Shown piece by piece: positions 38,432 to 46,945 of a stretch of DNA of 64,000 nucleotides (its first letter is position 1; the number at the start of each line of letters is the position of its first letter). The notes below the pieces were generated by a model. It was not told where the DNA came from and made no database searches. It saw only the letters and a program-made list of their open reading frames with translations. Source of the DNA: JANNNF01 sp040385825 (lineage in GTDB: Bacteria > Pseudomonadota > Alphaproteobacteria > Rhodobacterales > Rhodobacteraceae); the NCBI GenBank assembly GCA_040385825.1, contig JAZKGQ010000003.1, forward strand, positions 62,001-126,000, given 5' to 3'. Both the position numbers and the translations under genes were made by a program.

Positions 38432-39725
38432 CGCGTTTCTGGAAGGTTTGGACGAGAACGCGTTTCTGGCCCTGCCGTGGTTGTTCGAGTTCTGGGCGCT
38501 GCCGCATCAGTTGCCCCCTGCCGGGGTCTGGAAGACCTGGGTGATCATGGGGGGCCGGGGTGCCGGCAAGACGCGGGCCGGGGCCGAGTGGGTGCGCGCC
38601 GAGGTGGAAGGCGCGGGCCCCCTGGACCCCGGCAGGGCGCGCCGGGTGGCGCTGGTGGGCGAGACGATCGATCAGGTGCGCGAGGTGATGGTGTTTGGCG
38701 AGAGCGGGATACTGGCCTGTTCGCCCCCCGACCGCCGGCCCGAGTGGGAGGCTGGCCGCAAGCGGCTGATCTGGCCGAACGGGGCGGTGGCGCAGGTGTT
38801 TTCGGCGCATGACCCCGACAGTCTGCGCGGGCCGCAGTTCGATGCGGCCTGGGTGGACGAGTTGGCGAAGTGGAAGAAGGGCGATGACACCTGGGAGCAG
38901 TTGCAGTTTGCGCTGCGGCTGGGGGCCAATCCGCGGCAGGTGGTGACGACGACGCCAAAGAACGTCAGCGTGTTGAAGGGCATCTTGAAGAACCCCTCGA
39001 CCGTGATCACCCATGCGCCGACGGATGCGAACCGCGCCTACCTTGCCGGGTCGTTTCTGGAGGAGGTGCAGCGGCGCTATGGCGGCACGCGCACGGGTTT
39101 GCAGGAGTTGGACGGGCAGTTGGTGGAGGACATCGACGGCGCGCTGTGGACGAGCGTGATGATCGAGGAGGCGCGGGTGGAGGAGCCGTTCGAGGTGACG
39201 CGGATCGTGGTGGCGGTCGATCCGCCTGTCACAGCCAGCAAGACCAGCGATGAATGCGGGATCGTGGTGGTGGGGGCGGACACGCGGGGCGACCCAAGGT
39301 CGTGGCGGGCCGTGGTGCTGGAGGATGCGAGCGTGAAGGGGGCATCCCCCGATGGCTGGGCGCGGGCGACGCTGGCGGCGTTCGCCCGGCATGGCGCGGA
39401 CCGGCTGGTGGCGGAGGTCAACCAGGGCGGCGATCTGGTGGAACGGGTGATCCGGGGGCAGGACGCGGTGGTGCCGTTCAAGGCAGTGCGCGCGACCCGC
39501 AACAAGATGCTGCGGGCAGAGCCTGTGGCGGCGCTGTACGAGCAGGGCCGGGTCAAGCATCTGCGGGGGCTGGCGGCGCTGGAGGGGCAGATGTGCCAGA
39601 TGGCGGCATCAGGCTATGGCGGCAAGGGCAGCCCGGACCGGCTGGATGCGCTGGTCTGGGCGCTGACCGAGTTGATGGTCGATCCGGCGGGGGCGGTGCA
39701 GAGGCCGGGGATACGGGCTTTGTAG
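38313..39725 (+). CDS. orfg2: GTA large terminase (g2, TerL)
   Basis: Packaging motor of 470 residues. ATPase: Walker A GGRGAGKT at about 80-87, Walker B WVDE at about 180-183, motif TTTPKN near 212-217. Nuclease: acidic residues in VVAVDPPVTASKTSDECGI and SPDRLDALVWA. I chose TTG 38313 because AAAGGAAC lies just upstream; this gives a 119-bp overlap with g1. Unlike the rest of the cluster, a 228-bp gap with repeats follows. Confidence 0.93.
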   Translation: MKNFANRSPGLSEPELSILTPPGLRSGAAWLASATPDQVDAFLEGLDENAFLALPWLFEFWALPHQLPPAGVWKTWVIMGGRGAGKTRAGAEWVRAEVEGAGPLDPGRARRVALVGETIDQVREVMVFGESGILACSPPDRRPEWEAGRKRLIWPNGAVAQVFSAHDPDSLRGPQFDAAWVDELAKWKKGDDTWEQLQFALRLGANPRQVVTTTPKNVSVLKGILKNPSTVITHAPTDANRAYLAGSFLEEVQRRYGGTRTGLQELDGQLVEDIDGALWTSVMIEEARVEEPFEVTRIVVAVDPPVTASKTSDECGIVVVGADTRGDPRSWRAVVLEDASVKGASPDGWARATLAAFARHGADRLVAEVNQGGDLVERVIRGQDAVVPFKAVRATRNKMLRAEPVAALYEQGRVKHLRGLAALEGQMCQMAASGYGGKGSPDRLDALVWALTELMVDPAGAVQRPGIRAL

Positions 39726-39759
39726 GGCGCGCTGGCCCGAAGGTGGGAGCGCGCCGCGC

Positions 39760-39790
39760 GGGGATATTTGGGAACAGATGATGGCCCTTT
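39760..39790 (+). repeat. Short repeat unit 1 between terL and portal
   Basis: Contains GATATTTGGGAACAGATG followed by ATGGCCCTTT; the same core is found at 39847 and, on the other strand, at the miaA start. Confidence 0.8.
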
Positions 39791-39846
39791 GGGGCGTGGT
39801 CTGGGTTCTGGATCGGTGCGATTGCGGAGGTGGCGGAGCCTCCGGC

Positions 39847-39877
39847 GGGGATATTTGGGAACAGATGATGGCCTTTT
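39847..39877 (+). repeat. Short repeat unit 2 between terL and portal
   Basis: Second copy of the core GATATTTGGGAACAGATG, 87 bp after the first, preceded by a CGGAGG/CCTCCG hairpin at 39825-39844. The hairpin plus core resembles the ends of the larger repeats at 3342 and 34063. Confidence 0.8.
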
Positions 39878-39953
39878 GAGGGTGGGTTTCGGGCCGCAGG
39901 CGGGCCGGGGCCTTGGGTGAGGTTTGCCCGGAAACAGCAAGGAGCGTCGGGGT

Positions 39954-41132
39954 ATGGTGTTTGATTTTTTGCGGCGTGCGGAGGTGGTTCCGGTGGTCGA
40001 GAAGAAGGCCTCGGCCACCGGGCGGGTGGTGGCCTGGGGCAATTCGGGGCGGGTGGCGTGGAGCCCGCGCGATGCGGTCAGCCTGACCAAGGCCGGGTTT
40101 CAGGGCAACCCGATCGGGTTTCGGGTGGTCAAGCTGATCTCGGAAGCGGCGGCGGCCTTGCCGTTGGTGTTGCAGGACAATGAGCGGCGCTATGACCTGC
40201 ACCCCGTGCTGGACCTGATCGCGCGGCCCAACGGGGGGCAGGGGCGGGCCGAGATGTTCGAGGCGGTCTATGGCCATCTGCTGTTGTCGGGCAACGCCTA
40301 TCTTGAGGCGGTGCCGGGGGGCGGACGGTTGCCTGCGGAGATGCATGTGCTGCGGTCGGACCGGATGGCGGTGGTGCCGGGGGCGGATGGCTGGCCTGTG
40401 GCCTATGACTATTCGGTGGGCGGGCGGGCGCATCGGTTTGACATGGGCGGAGAGGTGAAACCGATCTGCCATATCAAGAGCTTTCATCCGCAGGATGATC
40501 ATTACGGCTTTTCCCCCATGCAGGCGGCGGCGGTGGCGGTGGATGTGCATACTTCGGCGTCGAGTTGGTCGAAAGCCTTGCTGGACAATGCGGCGCGGCC
40601 TTCGGGGGCGATTGTCTACAAGGGGGCGGATGGGCAGTCGTCCTTGAGCAGCGATCAGTATGACCGGCTGGTGAGCGAGATGGAGAGCCATCATCAGGGC
40701 GCGCGCAATGCGGGGCGGCCGATGCTGCTGGAAGGGGGCTTGGACTGGAAACCGATGGGGTTTTCGCCCAGTGACATGGAGTTTCAGCAGACCAAGGAGG
40801 CGGCTGCGCGGGAAATTGCCATCGCCTTTGGCGTGCCGCCCATGCTGATCGGGATACCGGGCGATGCGACCTATGCGAATTACCAGGAGGCCAATCGGGC
40901 GTTTTACCGGCTGACCGTGCTGCCCCTGGTGGCGCGGGTGACGGCGGGGATTTCGCATTGGCTGGCGGGGTTCAGCGGCGAGGCGGTGGAGTTGCGGCCC
41001 GATCTGGACCAGATCCCGGCCTTGGCGGCGGAACGCGACCAGCAATGGGCGCGGGTGGGGGCGGCGGATTTCCTGACGGTGGCGGAAAAGCGGGTGTTGC
41101 TGGGGCTGCCGAAACTGGCGGAGGCGGAATGA
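39954..41132 (+). CDS. orfg3: GTA portal protein (g3)
   Basis: HK97-type phage portal of 392 residues; forms the dodecameric ring at the capsid vertex through which DNA passes. Conserved blocks include NPIGFRVVKLISEAAAALPL, LLLSGNAYLE, HPQDDHYGFSPMQAA and AFGVPPMLIGIPGDATYANYQEANRAFYR. ATG 39954 follows AAGGAG. It overlaps g3.5 by 4 bp. Confidence 0.94.
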   Translation: MVFDFLRRAEVVPVVEKKASATGRVVAWGNSGRVAWSPRDAVSLTKAGFQGNPIGFRVVKLISEAAAALPLVLQDNERRYDLHPVLDLIARPNGGQGRAEMFEAVYGHLLLSGNAYLEAVPGGGRLPAEMHVLRSDRMAVVPGADGWPVAYDYSVGGRAHRFDMGGEVKPICHIKSFHPQDDHYGFSPMQAAAVAVDVHTSASSWSKALLDNAARPSGAIVYKGADGQSSLSSDQYDRLVSEMESHHQGARNAGRPMLLEGGLDWKPMGFSPSDMEFQQTKEAAAREIAIAFGVPPMLIGIPGDATYANYQEANRAFYRLTVLPLVARVTAGISHWLAGFSGEAVELRPDLDQIPALAAERDQQWARVGAADFLTVAEKRVLLGLPKLAEAE

Positions 41133-41374
41133 CGGTTCGCAAGGCAAGCGAGGGGTCACGGTTCCTGTTTGACAGTTTCGATGCGGCGGCGGCGCGGATC
41201 GAGGCGAATGAACGCGTGGCCGATGAACGCTGGGTGGCGCTGGAGTACCGGCTTTCGCAGATCGATGCGGTGCTGGAGCGGTTGGAAAAGCGCATCTGGC
41301 TGGGAGTTTTCGGGGTTGCGGCGTTTCTGCTGGCGCAGATGGCCGAGACATTGGTGCAGGCGGCGATGAGGTGA
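41129..41374 (+). CDS. orfg3.5: GTA small protein g3.5
   Basis: 81 residues: an N-terminal coiled-coil-like part (ERWVALEYRLSQIDAVLERLEKRIW) and one hydrophobic segment LGVFGVAAFLLAQMAETLV near the C-terminus. It matches by position the small RcGTA g3.5. A membrane-type helix in a particle gene cluster is notable; the role is not known to me. Confidence 0.85.
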   Translation: MTVRKASEGSRFLFDSFDAAAARIEANERVADERWVALEYRLSQIDAVLERLEKRIWLGVFGVAAFLLAQMAETLVQAAMR

Positions 41375-41378
41375 CGCG

Positions 41379-41960
41379 ATGAGGATGGAACCGATTTCCC
41401 AGTTCTGGGGGGCACCAGAGCGGAAGTTCGCCCGAGTCGAGGCGGGTTTGCCCGCCCTGACGGTGACGGAAGGCAGGGTGGTGGCGGGGTATGCGTCGCT
41501 GTTCGGCCGCAAGGATAAGGGCGGCGATGTGGTGGTGAAGGGGGCCTATGCCACCAGCCTGAGCCGACTGACCGCCAGCGGGGGCCGGGTCAAGATGCTG
41601 TGGCAGCACGACCCCGGCGCGCCGATTGGCGTGTGGGACGAGGTGCGCGAGGATGCCACTGGCCTGTGGGTCAAGGGGCGCATCCTGACCGAAGTGGACA
41701 AGGGGCGCGAGGCGGCGGCCCTGCTGGAGGCCGGGGCGATCGACGGATTGTCGATCGGATACCGGACGGTGAAGGCGGAACGTGACGGCAAGGGGCAGCG
41801 CCTGTTGTCGGAGCTGGAGCTTTGGGAGGTGTCGCTGGTGACCTTCCCGATGCTTCCCGAAGCGCGGGTGCAGGCCAAGGCGGATGATGCCGAGGCCAGC
41901 CACTGGCGCGATCTGGCGACGATCCTGCGGGATGCCAGCCGGGTACTGACCGAACGCTGA
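41379..41960 (+). CDS. orfg4: GTA prohead protease (g4)
   Basis: HK97-family prohead maturation protease, 193 residues. Catalytic His in MLWQHDPGAPIG and Ser in IDGLSIGYRTV are present, followed by LWEVSLVTFPMLPEA. It is expected to remove the N-terminal scaffold part of the capsid protein encoded next. Confidence 0.94.
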   Translation: MRMEPISQFWGAPERKFARVEAGLPALTVTEGRVVAGYASLFGRKDKGGDVVVKGAYATSLSRLTASGGRVKMLWQHDPGAPIGVWDEVREDATGLWVKGRILTEVDKGREAAALLEAGAIDGLSIGYRTVKAERDGKGQRLLSELELWEVSLVTFPMLPEARVQAKADDAEASHWRDLATILRDASRVLTER

Positions 41961-41999
41961 GGCGTTTGGCTTTTTGTTCGACCTATGAGGATCAAAGCG

Positions 42000-43196
42000 A
42001 TGACCGAGAGAGAGGCTCGGGCTGTGGGCGATTTGCCCCAAGGCCCGCACATGGGCGCGGACGTGAAAGCCGCGATGACAGGATTCCTGAGTGCCTTCAA
42101 GGGCTTTCAGGGCGAAGTGAAGACTGCGTTGCAACAACAGGAAGAGCGTTTGACCATGCTGGATCGTAAAACCATGACCTATGGCCGCCCCGCACTGTCG
42201 GCCCATGCCGATACGGAAGTGCCCCACAAGAAGGCATTCAACGCCTATCTGCGGTCGGGCGATGATGACGGGCTGCGCGGGCTGGTGCTGGAAGGCAAGG
42301 CGATGTCGACGGCCGTGGCGGCGGATGGCGGCTATCTGGTGGACCCGCAGACGGCGGACCGGATCCGGTCGATGCTGCTGTCCACCTCGTCCTTGCGGGC
42401 GGCGGCGAATGTGGTGCAGGTGGAGGCGACCTCGTTCGACGTGCTGATCGACCGCAGCGAAGTGGGGTCGGGCTGGGCGACTGAGGTGGTCGCACAGGCG
42501 GAAACCGGCACGCCGACCATCGAGCGCATCTCGATCAAGCTGCATGAGCTGTCGGCGATGCCGAAGGCCAGCCAGCGGTTGCTGGATGATTCTGCGTTTG
42601 ACGTGGAAGGCTGGCTGGCGGGCAAGATTGCCACCCGGTTCATCCGGGCCGAGGCGGGTGCCTTCATCAACGGCGATGGCATCGACAAGCCCAAGGGCAT
42701 TCTGCTGCCGACCAAGGTGGCGAACGCGTCCTGGGTCTGGGGGCAATTGGGCTATGTGCCGACCACGGCGGCGGCGGATTTTGCCACCACCAACGCCAGC
42801 GACTGCATCGTGAACCTGGTCTATTCGCTGGGCGCGGATTACCGGGCGAATGGCACCTTCCTGATGAACTCGAAAACCGCCGGGGCCGTGCGCAAGATGA
42901 AGGATGCCGACGGGCGCTTCATGTGGGGTGACAGCCTGCAAGCCGGCGAGCCTGCGCGCCTGATGGGCTATGCCGTGCTGATCTGCGAGGACATGCCGGA
43001 TGTGGCGGCCAACGCCTTTCCGATTGCGTTTGGCGATTTTGCCGCCGGTTACACCATCGCCGAGCGCCCCGACCTGCGCATCCTGCGCGACCCGTTCAGC
43101 GCCAAGCCCCATGTGCTGTTCTATGCCAACAAGCGCGTGGGTGGCGACATCACCGATTATGCGGCGATCAAGCTGCTGCGCGTTGCGGTGTCGTGA
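42000..43196 (+). CDS. orfg5: GTA major capsid protein (g5)
   Basis: HK97-fold capsid protein of 398 residues. The first 100 or so (helical, with QQQEERL) form the scaffold domain likely to be cut off by g4; the mature shell starts near MSTAVAADGGYLVD. The fold includes SVLIDR-like, GSGWATEV and INGDGIDKPKGIL segments. I use ATG 42000, preceded by GAGGATC; ATG 41985 adds 5 residues without a ribosome site. A large hairpin follows the stop. Confidence 0.94.
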   Translation: MTEREARAVGDLPQGPHMGADVKAAMTGFLSAFKGFQGEVKTALQQQEERLTMLDRKTMTYGRPALSAHADTEVPHKKAFNAYLRSGDDDGLRGLVLEGKAMSTAVAADGGYLVDPQTADRIRSMLLSTSSLRAAANVVQVEATSFDVLIDRSEVGSGWATEVVAQAETGTPTIERISIKLHELSAMPKASQRLLDDSAFDVEGWLAGKIATRFIRAEAGAFINGDGIDKPKGILLPTKVANASWVWGQLGYVPTTAAADFATTNASDCIVNLVYSLGADYRANGTFLMNSKTAGAVRKMKDADGRFMWGDSLQAGEPARLMGYAVLICEDMPDVAANAFPIAFGDFAAGYTIAERPDLRILRDPFSAKPHVLFYANKRVGGDITDYAAIKLLRVAVS

Positions 43197-43210
43197 CGCC
43201 CAACCCGTGA

Positions 43211-43237
43211 CACCCGGCCCCTGATCGGGGTCGGGTG
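43211..43237 (+). other. Stable hairpin after the capsid gene
   Basis: CACCCG-G-CCCC (43211-43221) pairs with GGGG-T-CGGGTG (43227-43237), an 11-bp stem with one G-U pair and a 5-base loop. There is no T-run, so it may protect the capsid mRNA 3' end or mark a processing site and not end transcription. Confidence 0.6.
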
Positions 43238-43340
43238 ATGGGCGCGCGCCGGGTTTTCCGTGCCGTCTAGCTGCTCCCCCCTCCGTCCGAGCGGTGCGGG
43301 GCGCGCGTCCATTTCCAGGGTCCGGGGGGGTCGGAGAGCG

Positions 43341-43940
43341 ATGATGATGGTGTTCGATGAAACCACGGTGCCGGGGGCGGCGCTGCCGGTACAGGTGTTG
43401 AAGGATCATCTGCGGCTGGGCAGCGGCTTTGCCGATGACGGCATGCAGGATGCGTTGATCGAAGGGTATCTGCGGGCGGCGATGGCCACGATCGAGGGCC
43501 GGATCGGCAAGGTGCTGATGGCACGGCGGATGCGGCTGGAGCTGGACGATTGGCGCAATGCCGAGGCGCAGCCGCTGCCGGTGGCCCCGGTCAGCATGGT
43601 GGTGTCGGTGACGATGGTGGATGCGGCGCAGGGGGCGGTGGTGGTGCCTGCCACGGCCTACCGGCTGGTGCCCGATCTGCACCGGCCAAGGGTCGTGGGG
43701 GCGGGGTCTTTGCTGCCCTCGGTGCCGAATGGCGGCGTGGTGAAGGTGGTGTTCGAGGCGGGGTTCAGCGCCATCTGGGCCGGGGTGCCTGCGGATTTGC
43801 AGCAGGCGGTGTTGCTGCTGGCGGCGGAATATTACGAGCATCGGCATGATAGTGGCGCGCAGGCCGGGGGGCTGCCGTTCGGGGTGGTGGTGCTGATCGA
43901 GCGCTGGCGCACGGTGCGCGTGCTGGGCGGTGGGGCATGA
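43341..43940 (+). CDS. orfg6: GTA head-tail connector (g6)
   Basis: About 199 residues of the phage gp6-like connector type: PVQVLKDHLRLGSGFADDGMQDALIEGYLRAAM at the start, then AAEYYEHRHDSG and VVVLIERWRTVRV at the end. Three ATG codons in a row (43341, 43344, 43347) follow GGAGAG; the first is used. It overlaps g7 by 4 bp. Confidence 0.9.
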   Translation: MMMVFDETTVPGAALPVQVLKDHLRLGSGFADDGMQDALIEGYLRAAMATIEGRIGKVLMARRMRLELDDWRNAEAQPLPVAPVSMVVSVTMVDAAQGAVVVPATAYRLVPDLHRPRVVGAGSLLPSVPNGGVVKVVFEAGFSAIWAGVPADLQQAVLLLAAEYYEHRHDSGAQAGGLPFGVVVLIERWRTVRVLGGGA

Positions 43941-44275
43941 ACGCGCCGAACCTGTCGCGCCTGTTGGCGCTGGAAGCGGTATCGCGTGTGGCGGACGGGG
44001 CCGGGGGGTTTGTCGAGGTCTGGCAGGCCCTTGGCGCGGTCTGGGCCGAACTTGCGCCGGGGTCGGGGCGCGACGTGCCGGGCGAGGAAGTGACGCTGGC
44101 ATCCGTGCCCTACCGCATCACGGTGCGCGCGGCCCCTTACGGCACGCCGCAGCGACCTGTGGCGGGGCAGCGGTTTCGCGATGGTCCGCGGGTGTTTTCG
44201 GTGCTGGCGGTGACCGAACGGGGGCCGGAGGCGCGGTTCCTGACCTGCTTTGCCCGTGAGGAGGTATTGGCATGA
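43937..44275 (+). CDS. orfg7: GTA head closure protein (g7)
   Basis: 112 residues of the phage head-tail adaptor family (gp16/FII-like): VEVWQALGAVWAELAPGSG, YRITVRAAPYGTPQRPVAGQRFRDGPRVFSVLAVTE. It closes the portal after packaging and joins the tail. Overlaps both neighbours by 4 bp. Confidence 0.9.
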   Translation: MNAPNLSRLLALEAVSRVADGAGGFVEVWQALGAVWAELAPGSGRDVPGEEVTLASVPYRITVRAAPYGTPQRPVAGQRFRDGPRVFSVLAVTERGPEARFLTCFAREEVLA

Positions 44276-44661
44276 GTTACGCTGCAGCGGCGGCCTTGCA
44301 GGCGGCGATCTACACCCGGCTGGTGGCGGCTTTGCCGGGGGTCGATGTGTTTGACGCGGTGCCCCCTTCGGCGGGGGGCACCTTTGTTCTGATCGGCCCC
44401 GAGGAAGCGCGCGACCAGTCGGACAAGACCGGGGCCGGGGCGGAACATGTGCTGATGATCAGCGTGATTTCCGACAGCGCCGGGTTTCAGGCGGCCAAGG
44501 GGATTGCGTCGGATATCTCGGACGATCTGGCCGGGGCGTTGCCGGTGCTGGCGCGGGGGCGGCTGGTGTCGTTGCTGTTTCAGCGCGCCAGTGCCCGGCG
44601 GATTGACGAGGGCGACGTGCGCCGCATCGACATGACCTTTCGCGCAAGAGTTGAGCTTTAG
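44272..44661 (+). CDS. orfg8: GTA tail terminator (g8, DUF3168)
   Basis: 129 residues with the DUF3168 pattern: AAAALQAAIYTRLVAALPGVDVFDAVPP, VLIGPEEARDQSDK and VLMISVISDSAGFQAAKGIA. Caps the tail tube at the head side. Confidence 0.9.
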   Translation: MSYAAAAALQAAIYTRLVAALPGVDVFDAVPPSAGGTFVLIGPEEARDQSDKTGAGAEHVLMISVISDSAGFQAAKGIASDISDDLAGALPVLARGRLVSLLFQRASARRIDEGDVRRIDMTFRARVEL

Positions 44662-44726
44662 GCCGCAAAGCCTTGGGTTTGCAGGGAAATGCCCTGATGG
44701 GCTGATTGACAGGATGGAGAACGGGC

Positions 44727-45140
44727 ATGGCTGTGCAAAGCGGCAAGGATCTTTTGATCAAGGTGGATCTGACCGGGGATGGCACCTTTGAAACCATCGC
44801 AGGCCTGCGGGCGACGCGGATCAGTTTCAATGCGGAAACGGTGGATGTGACCTCGCTGGAATCGGCGGGCGGCTGGCGCGAGTTGCTGGCGGGGGCGGGG
44901 GTGAAGTCGGCCGCGATCTCTGGCTCGGGGGTGTTTCGCGATGCCAACACCGATGAACGCGCGCGGCAGATCTTCTTTGACGGCGAGGTGCCGGAGTTTC
45001 AGGTGATCATCCCCAGTTTCGGCGTGGTGGAAGGCGCGTTCCAGATTACCGCCATCGAATATGCGGGCAGTCACAATGGCGAGGCGACCTATGAGCTGAG
45101 CCTGTCGTCGGCGGGCGTGCTGACCTTTACAGCGCTGTGA
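44727..45140 (+). CDS. orfg9: GTA major tail protein (g9)
   Basis: TP901-1-type tail tube protein, 137 residues starting MAVQSGKDLLIKVDLTGDG, with ISFNAETVDVTSLESAGGWRELLAGAGVKSAAISGSGVF. ATG 44727 follows GGAGAACGGGC. The 65-bp gap from g8 contains two small hairpins. Its stop overlaps g10. Confidence 0.92.
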   Translation: MAVQSGKDLLIKVDLTGDGTFETIAGLRATRISFNAETVDVTSLESAGGWRELLAGAGVKSAAISGSGVFRDANTDERARQIFFDGEVPEFQVIIPSFGVVEGAFQITAIEYAGSHNGEATYELSLSSAGVLTFTAL

Positions 45141-45460
45141 TGGTGAACCCTTGGGCGGGGGAAGTGGCGGTCTGGCTGGATGGCCAGCGCCATGTTGCCA
45201 AGCTGACCCTGGGCGCGCTGGCCGAGCTGGAAACGGCGCTGGAGGTTGGGTCGCTGGTCGATCTGGTCGAGCGGTTCGAGGGGGGGCGGTTTTCCACCCG
45301 TGATGTGCTGGCGCTGATCGTGGCCGGGTTGCGGGGGGGCGGCTGGCAGGGCACGGCGGCCGATCTGCGCACGGTCGAGATTGGCGGCGGGCCGGTCGAG
45401 GCCGCGCGGGCGGCGGCAGAGCTGCTGGCGCGGGCCTTTGCAAGCCCGGTGCCAACATGA
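45140..45460 (+). CDS. orfg10: GTA g10 (tail assembly chaperone family)
   Basis: 106 residues of the GTA-gp10 family: GEVAVWLDGQRHVAKLTLGALAELETALEVGSLVDLVERFEGGRFSTRDVLALI. ATG shares its A with the g9 TGA; a GTG 3 bases earlier is also possible. Position between tube protein and tape measure fits a tail-assembly chaperone. Confidence 0.88.
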   Translation: MVNPWAGEVAVWLDGQRHVAKLTLGALAELETALEVGSLVDLVERFEGGRFSTRDVLALIVAGLRGGGWQGTAADLRTVEIGGGPVEAARAAAELLARAFASPVPT

Positions 45461-45696
45461 ACGGCATCGACTGGCCGGGGCTGATGCTGGCGGGGCTGCA
45501 TGGGCTGGGCTTGCGGCCTGCCGAGTTCTGGGGGCTGACGCCTGCGGAATTGCGGATGATGCTGGGGGTGGAGCAGGCGGCTCCCCCCCTGACACGCGCG
45601 CGGCTGGCCGAATTGGCGGCGGCGTTTCCTGATGAAAAACGGGGGTTTGCAGATGGCGGAAATCGAGGCGATGCAGGAACAACTGGCGGCGCTTGA
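45457..45696 (+). CDS. orfg10.1: GTA g10.1 (rcc01693-type)
   Basis: 79 residues starting MNGIDWPGLMLAGLHGLGLRP and containing EFWGLTPAELRMMLG, a compact pattern shared with the small GTA/phage tail chaperone proteins named after R. capsulatus rcc01693. It overlaps g10 by 4 bp and extends 44 bp into g11. Confidence 0.85.
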   Translation: MNGIDWPGLMLAGLHGLGLRPAEFWGLTPAELRMMLGVEQAAPPLTRARLAELAAAFPDEKRGFADGGNRGDAGTTGGA

Positions 45697-46303
45697 GGTG
45701 CAGCTGGGCAGTTCGGTCGCGGTTGTGGCGGCGTTTGATACCGAACTTGCCCGGATGCGCGACACCATGCTGTTCACCGGGCGCGAGGTGAACACGCTGT
45801 CCAGTGGCATCGGGGGCGGTTTGCGCCGGGCGTTTGACGGGTTGGTGTTCGACGGGCTGAAGCTGAGCGATGCGCTGAAGGTGGTCGCAAAGTCGATGGT
45901 GGACAGCGCCTACAACGTGGCGATGAAGCCGGTGCAGGGGGCGCTTGGCGGGTTTCTGGCCAGCGGGGTCAATTCGCTGCTGTCGGGGCTGATGCCGTTC
46001 GAGACGGGCGGCAGTTTTGCCCAGGGCCGCGTGATGCCCTTTGCCAAGGGGGGGGTGGTGTCGGCGCCCACCACGTTCCCGATGCGGGGCGGGCAGGGCT
46101 TGATGGGCGAAGCGGGGCCAGAGGCGATCATGCCGCTGGCGCGCGGGGCGGATGGTCGTTTGGGCGTGCAGGCAGCGGGGGGCAGGGCGATCAACGTGGT
46201 CATGAACATCACCACGCCCGATGCGCAGGGGTTTCAGCGCAGTCAGGGCCAGATTGCAGCGCAGGTCAGCCGAGCGCTGGCGCGCGGCCAACGGAACCGG
46301 TGA
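45653..46303 (+). CDS. orfg11: GTA tail tape measure protein (g11)
   Basis: 216 residues: helical N-terminal half (EIEAMQEQLAALEVQLGSS, FDTELARMRDTMLFTGREVNTLSSG), a glycine-rich membrane-active middle (LGGFLASGVNSLLSGLMPFETGG) and GEAGPEAIMPLARGADGRLGV. It is very short for a tape measure, in line with a short GTA tail. ATG 45653 is used; ATG 45632 is an alternative. Confidence 0.9.
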   Translation: MAEIEAMQEQLAALEVQLGSSVAVVAAFDTELARMRDTMLFTGREVNTLSSGIGGGLRRAFDGLVFDGLKLSDALKVVAKSMVDSAYNVAMKPVQGALGGFLASGVNSLLSGLMPFETGGSFAQGRVMPFAKGGVVSAPTTFPMRGGQGLMGEAGPEAIMPLARGADGRLGVQAAGGRAINVVMNITTPDAQGFQRSQGQIAAQVSRALARGQRNR

Positions 46304-46312
46304 GGATACACG

Positions 46313-46945
46313 ATGGCATTTCACGAGATCAGATTTCCGGCGAATCTGTCGTTCGGGTCGGTGGGCGGCCCGGAACGCCGCACCGAGATCGTCACGCTGG
46401 CGAATGGGCATGAGGAGCGCAACACCCCCTGGGCACATTCGCGGCGGCGCTATGATGCCGGGGTGGGGTTGCGGTCGCTGGATGATGTCGAGGCGCTGAT
46501 TGCGTTCTTCGAGGCGCGGCGGGGGCAGATGTTCGGGTTTCGCTGGAAGGACTGGGCGGATTTCAAATCTTGCCGCGCGTCCAGAACCGCTGGCCCCGAG
46601 GATCAGTTGATCGGGATTGGCGACGGTGTGGCGACGGTGTTCGGGCTGGTGAAAACCTATGTTTCGGGGGGGCACAGCTATACCCGCCCGATTGCGAAAC
46701 CTGTGGCGGGGACGGTCGTGGTGGCGGTGGCGGGCGATCCGAAGGTGGAAGGTCTGGAGTTTGCCGTTGATCCGGCGAGCGGGGCCGTGAGTTTTGCGGT
46801 GCCGCCCGCTGTCGGTGCGCGTTTGACGGCGGGCTATGAATTCGACGTGCCGGTGCGGTTTGATACCGACCGCATCCAGACTTCGGTTGCGTCGTTTCAG
46901 GCGGGGGATGTGCCTTCGGTGCCGGTGCTGGAGGTGCGGCTATGA
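46313..46945 (+). CDS. orfg12: GTA distal tail protein (g12, DUF2460)
   Basis: 210 residues beginning MAFHEIRFPANLSFGSVGGPERRTEIVTLANGHEERNTPW, the DUF2460 signature; FFEARRGQMFGFRWKDWADFKS follows. First baseplate ring of the tail. GAGG precedes the ATG; 4-bp overlap with g13. Confidence 0.93.
   Translation: MAFHEIRFPANLSFGSVGGPERRTEIVTLANGHEERNTPWAHSRRRYDAGVGLRSLDDVEALIAFFEARRGQMFGFRWKDWADFKSCRASRTAGPEDQLIGIGDGVATVFGLVKTYVSGGHSYTRPIAKPVAGTVVVAVAGDPKVEGLEFAVDPASGAVSFAVPPAVGARLTAGYEFDVPVRFDTDRIQTSVASFQAGDVPSVPVLEVRL

Noticed and set aside
39778..39879. 33-codon ORF made from the two repeat units between terL and portal
   Set aside because: It arises because both repeats carry GGGAACAG-ATG; no protein-like composition and it ends within the second repeat.
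39609..44102. A very long minus-strand open frame (about 1497 codons) across the GTA genes
   Set aside because: It is antisense to terL, portal, protease and capsid genes with clear homology; its product is low-complexity, rich in Arg, His, Pro and Gly, as expected from the antisense of GC-rich coding DNA.
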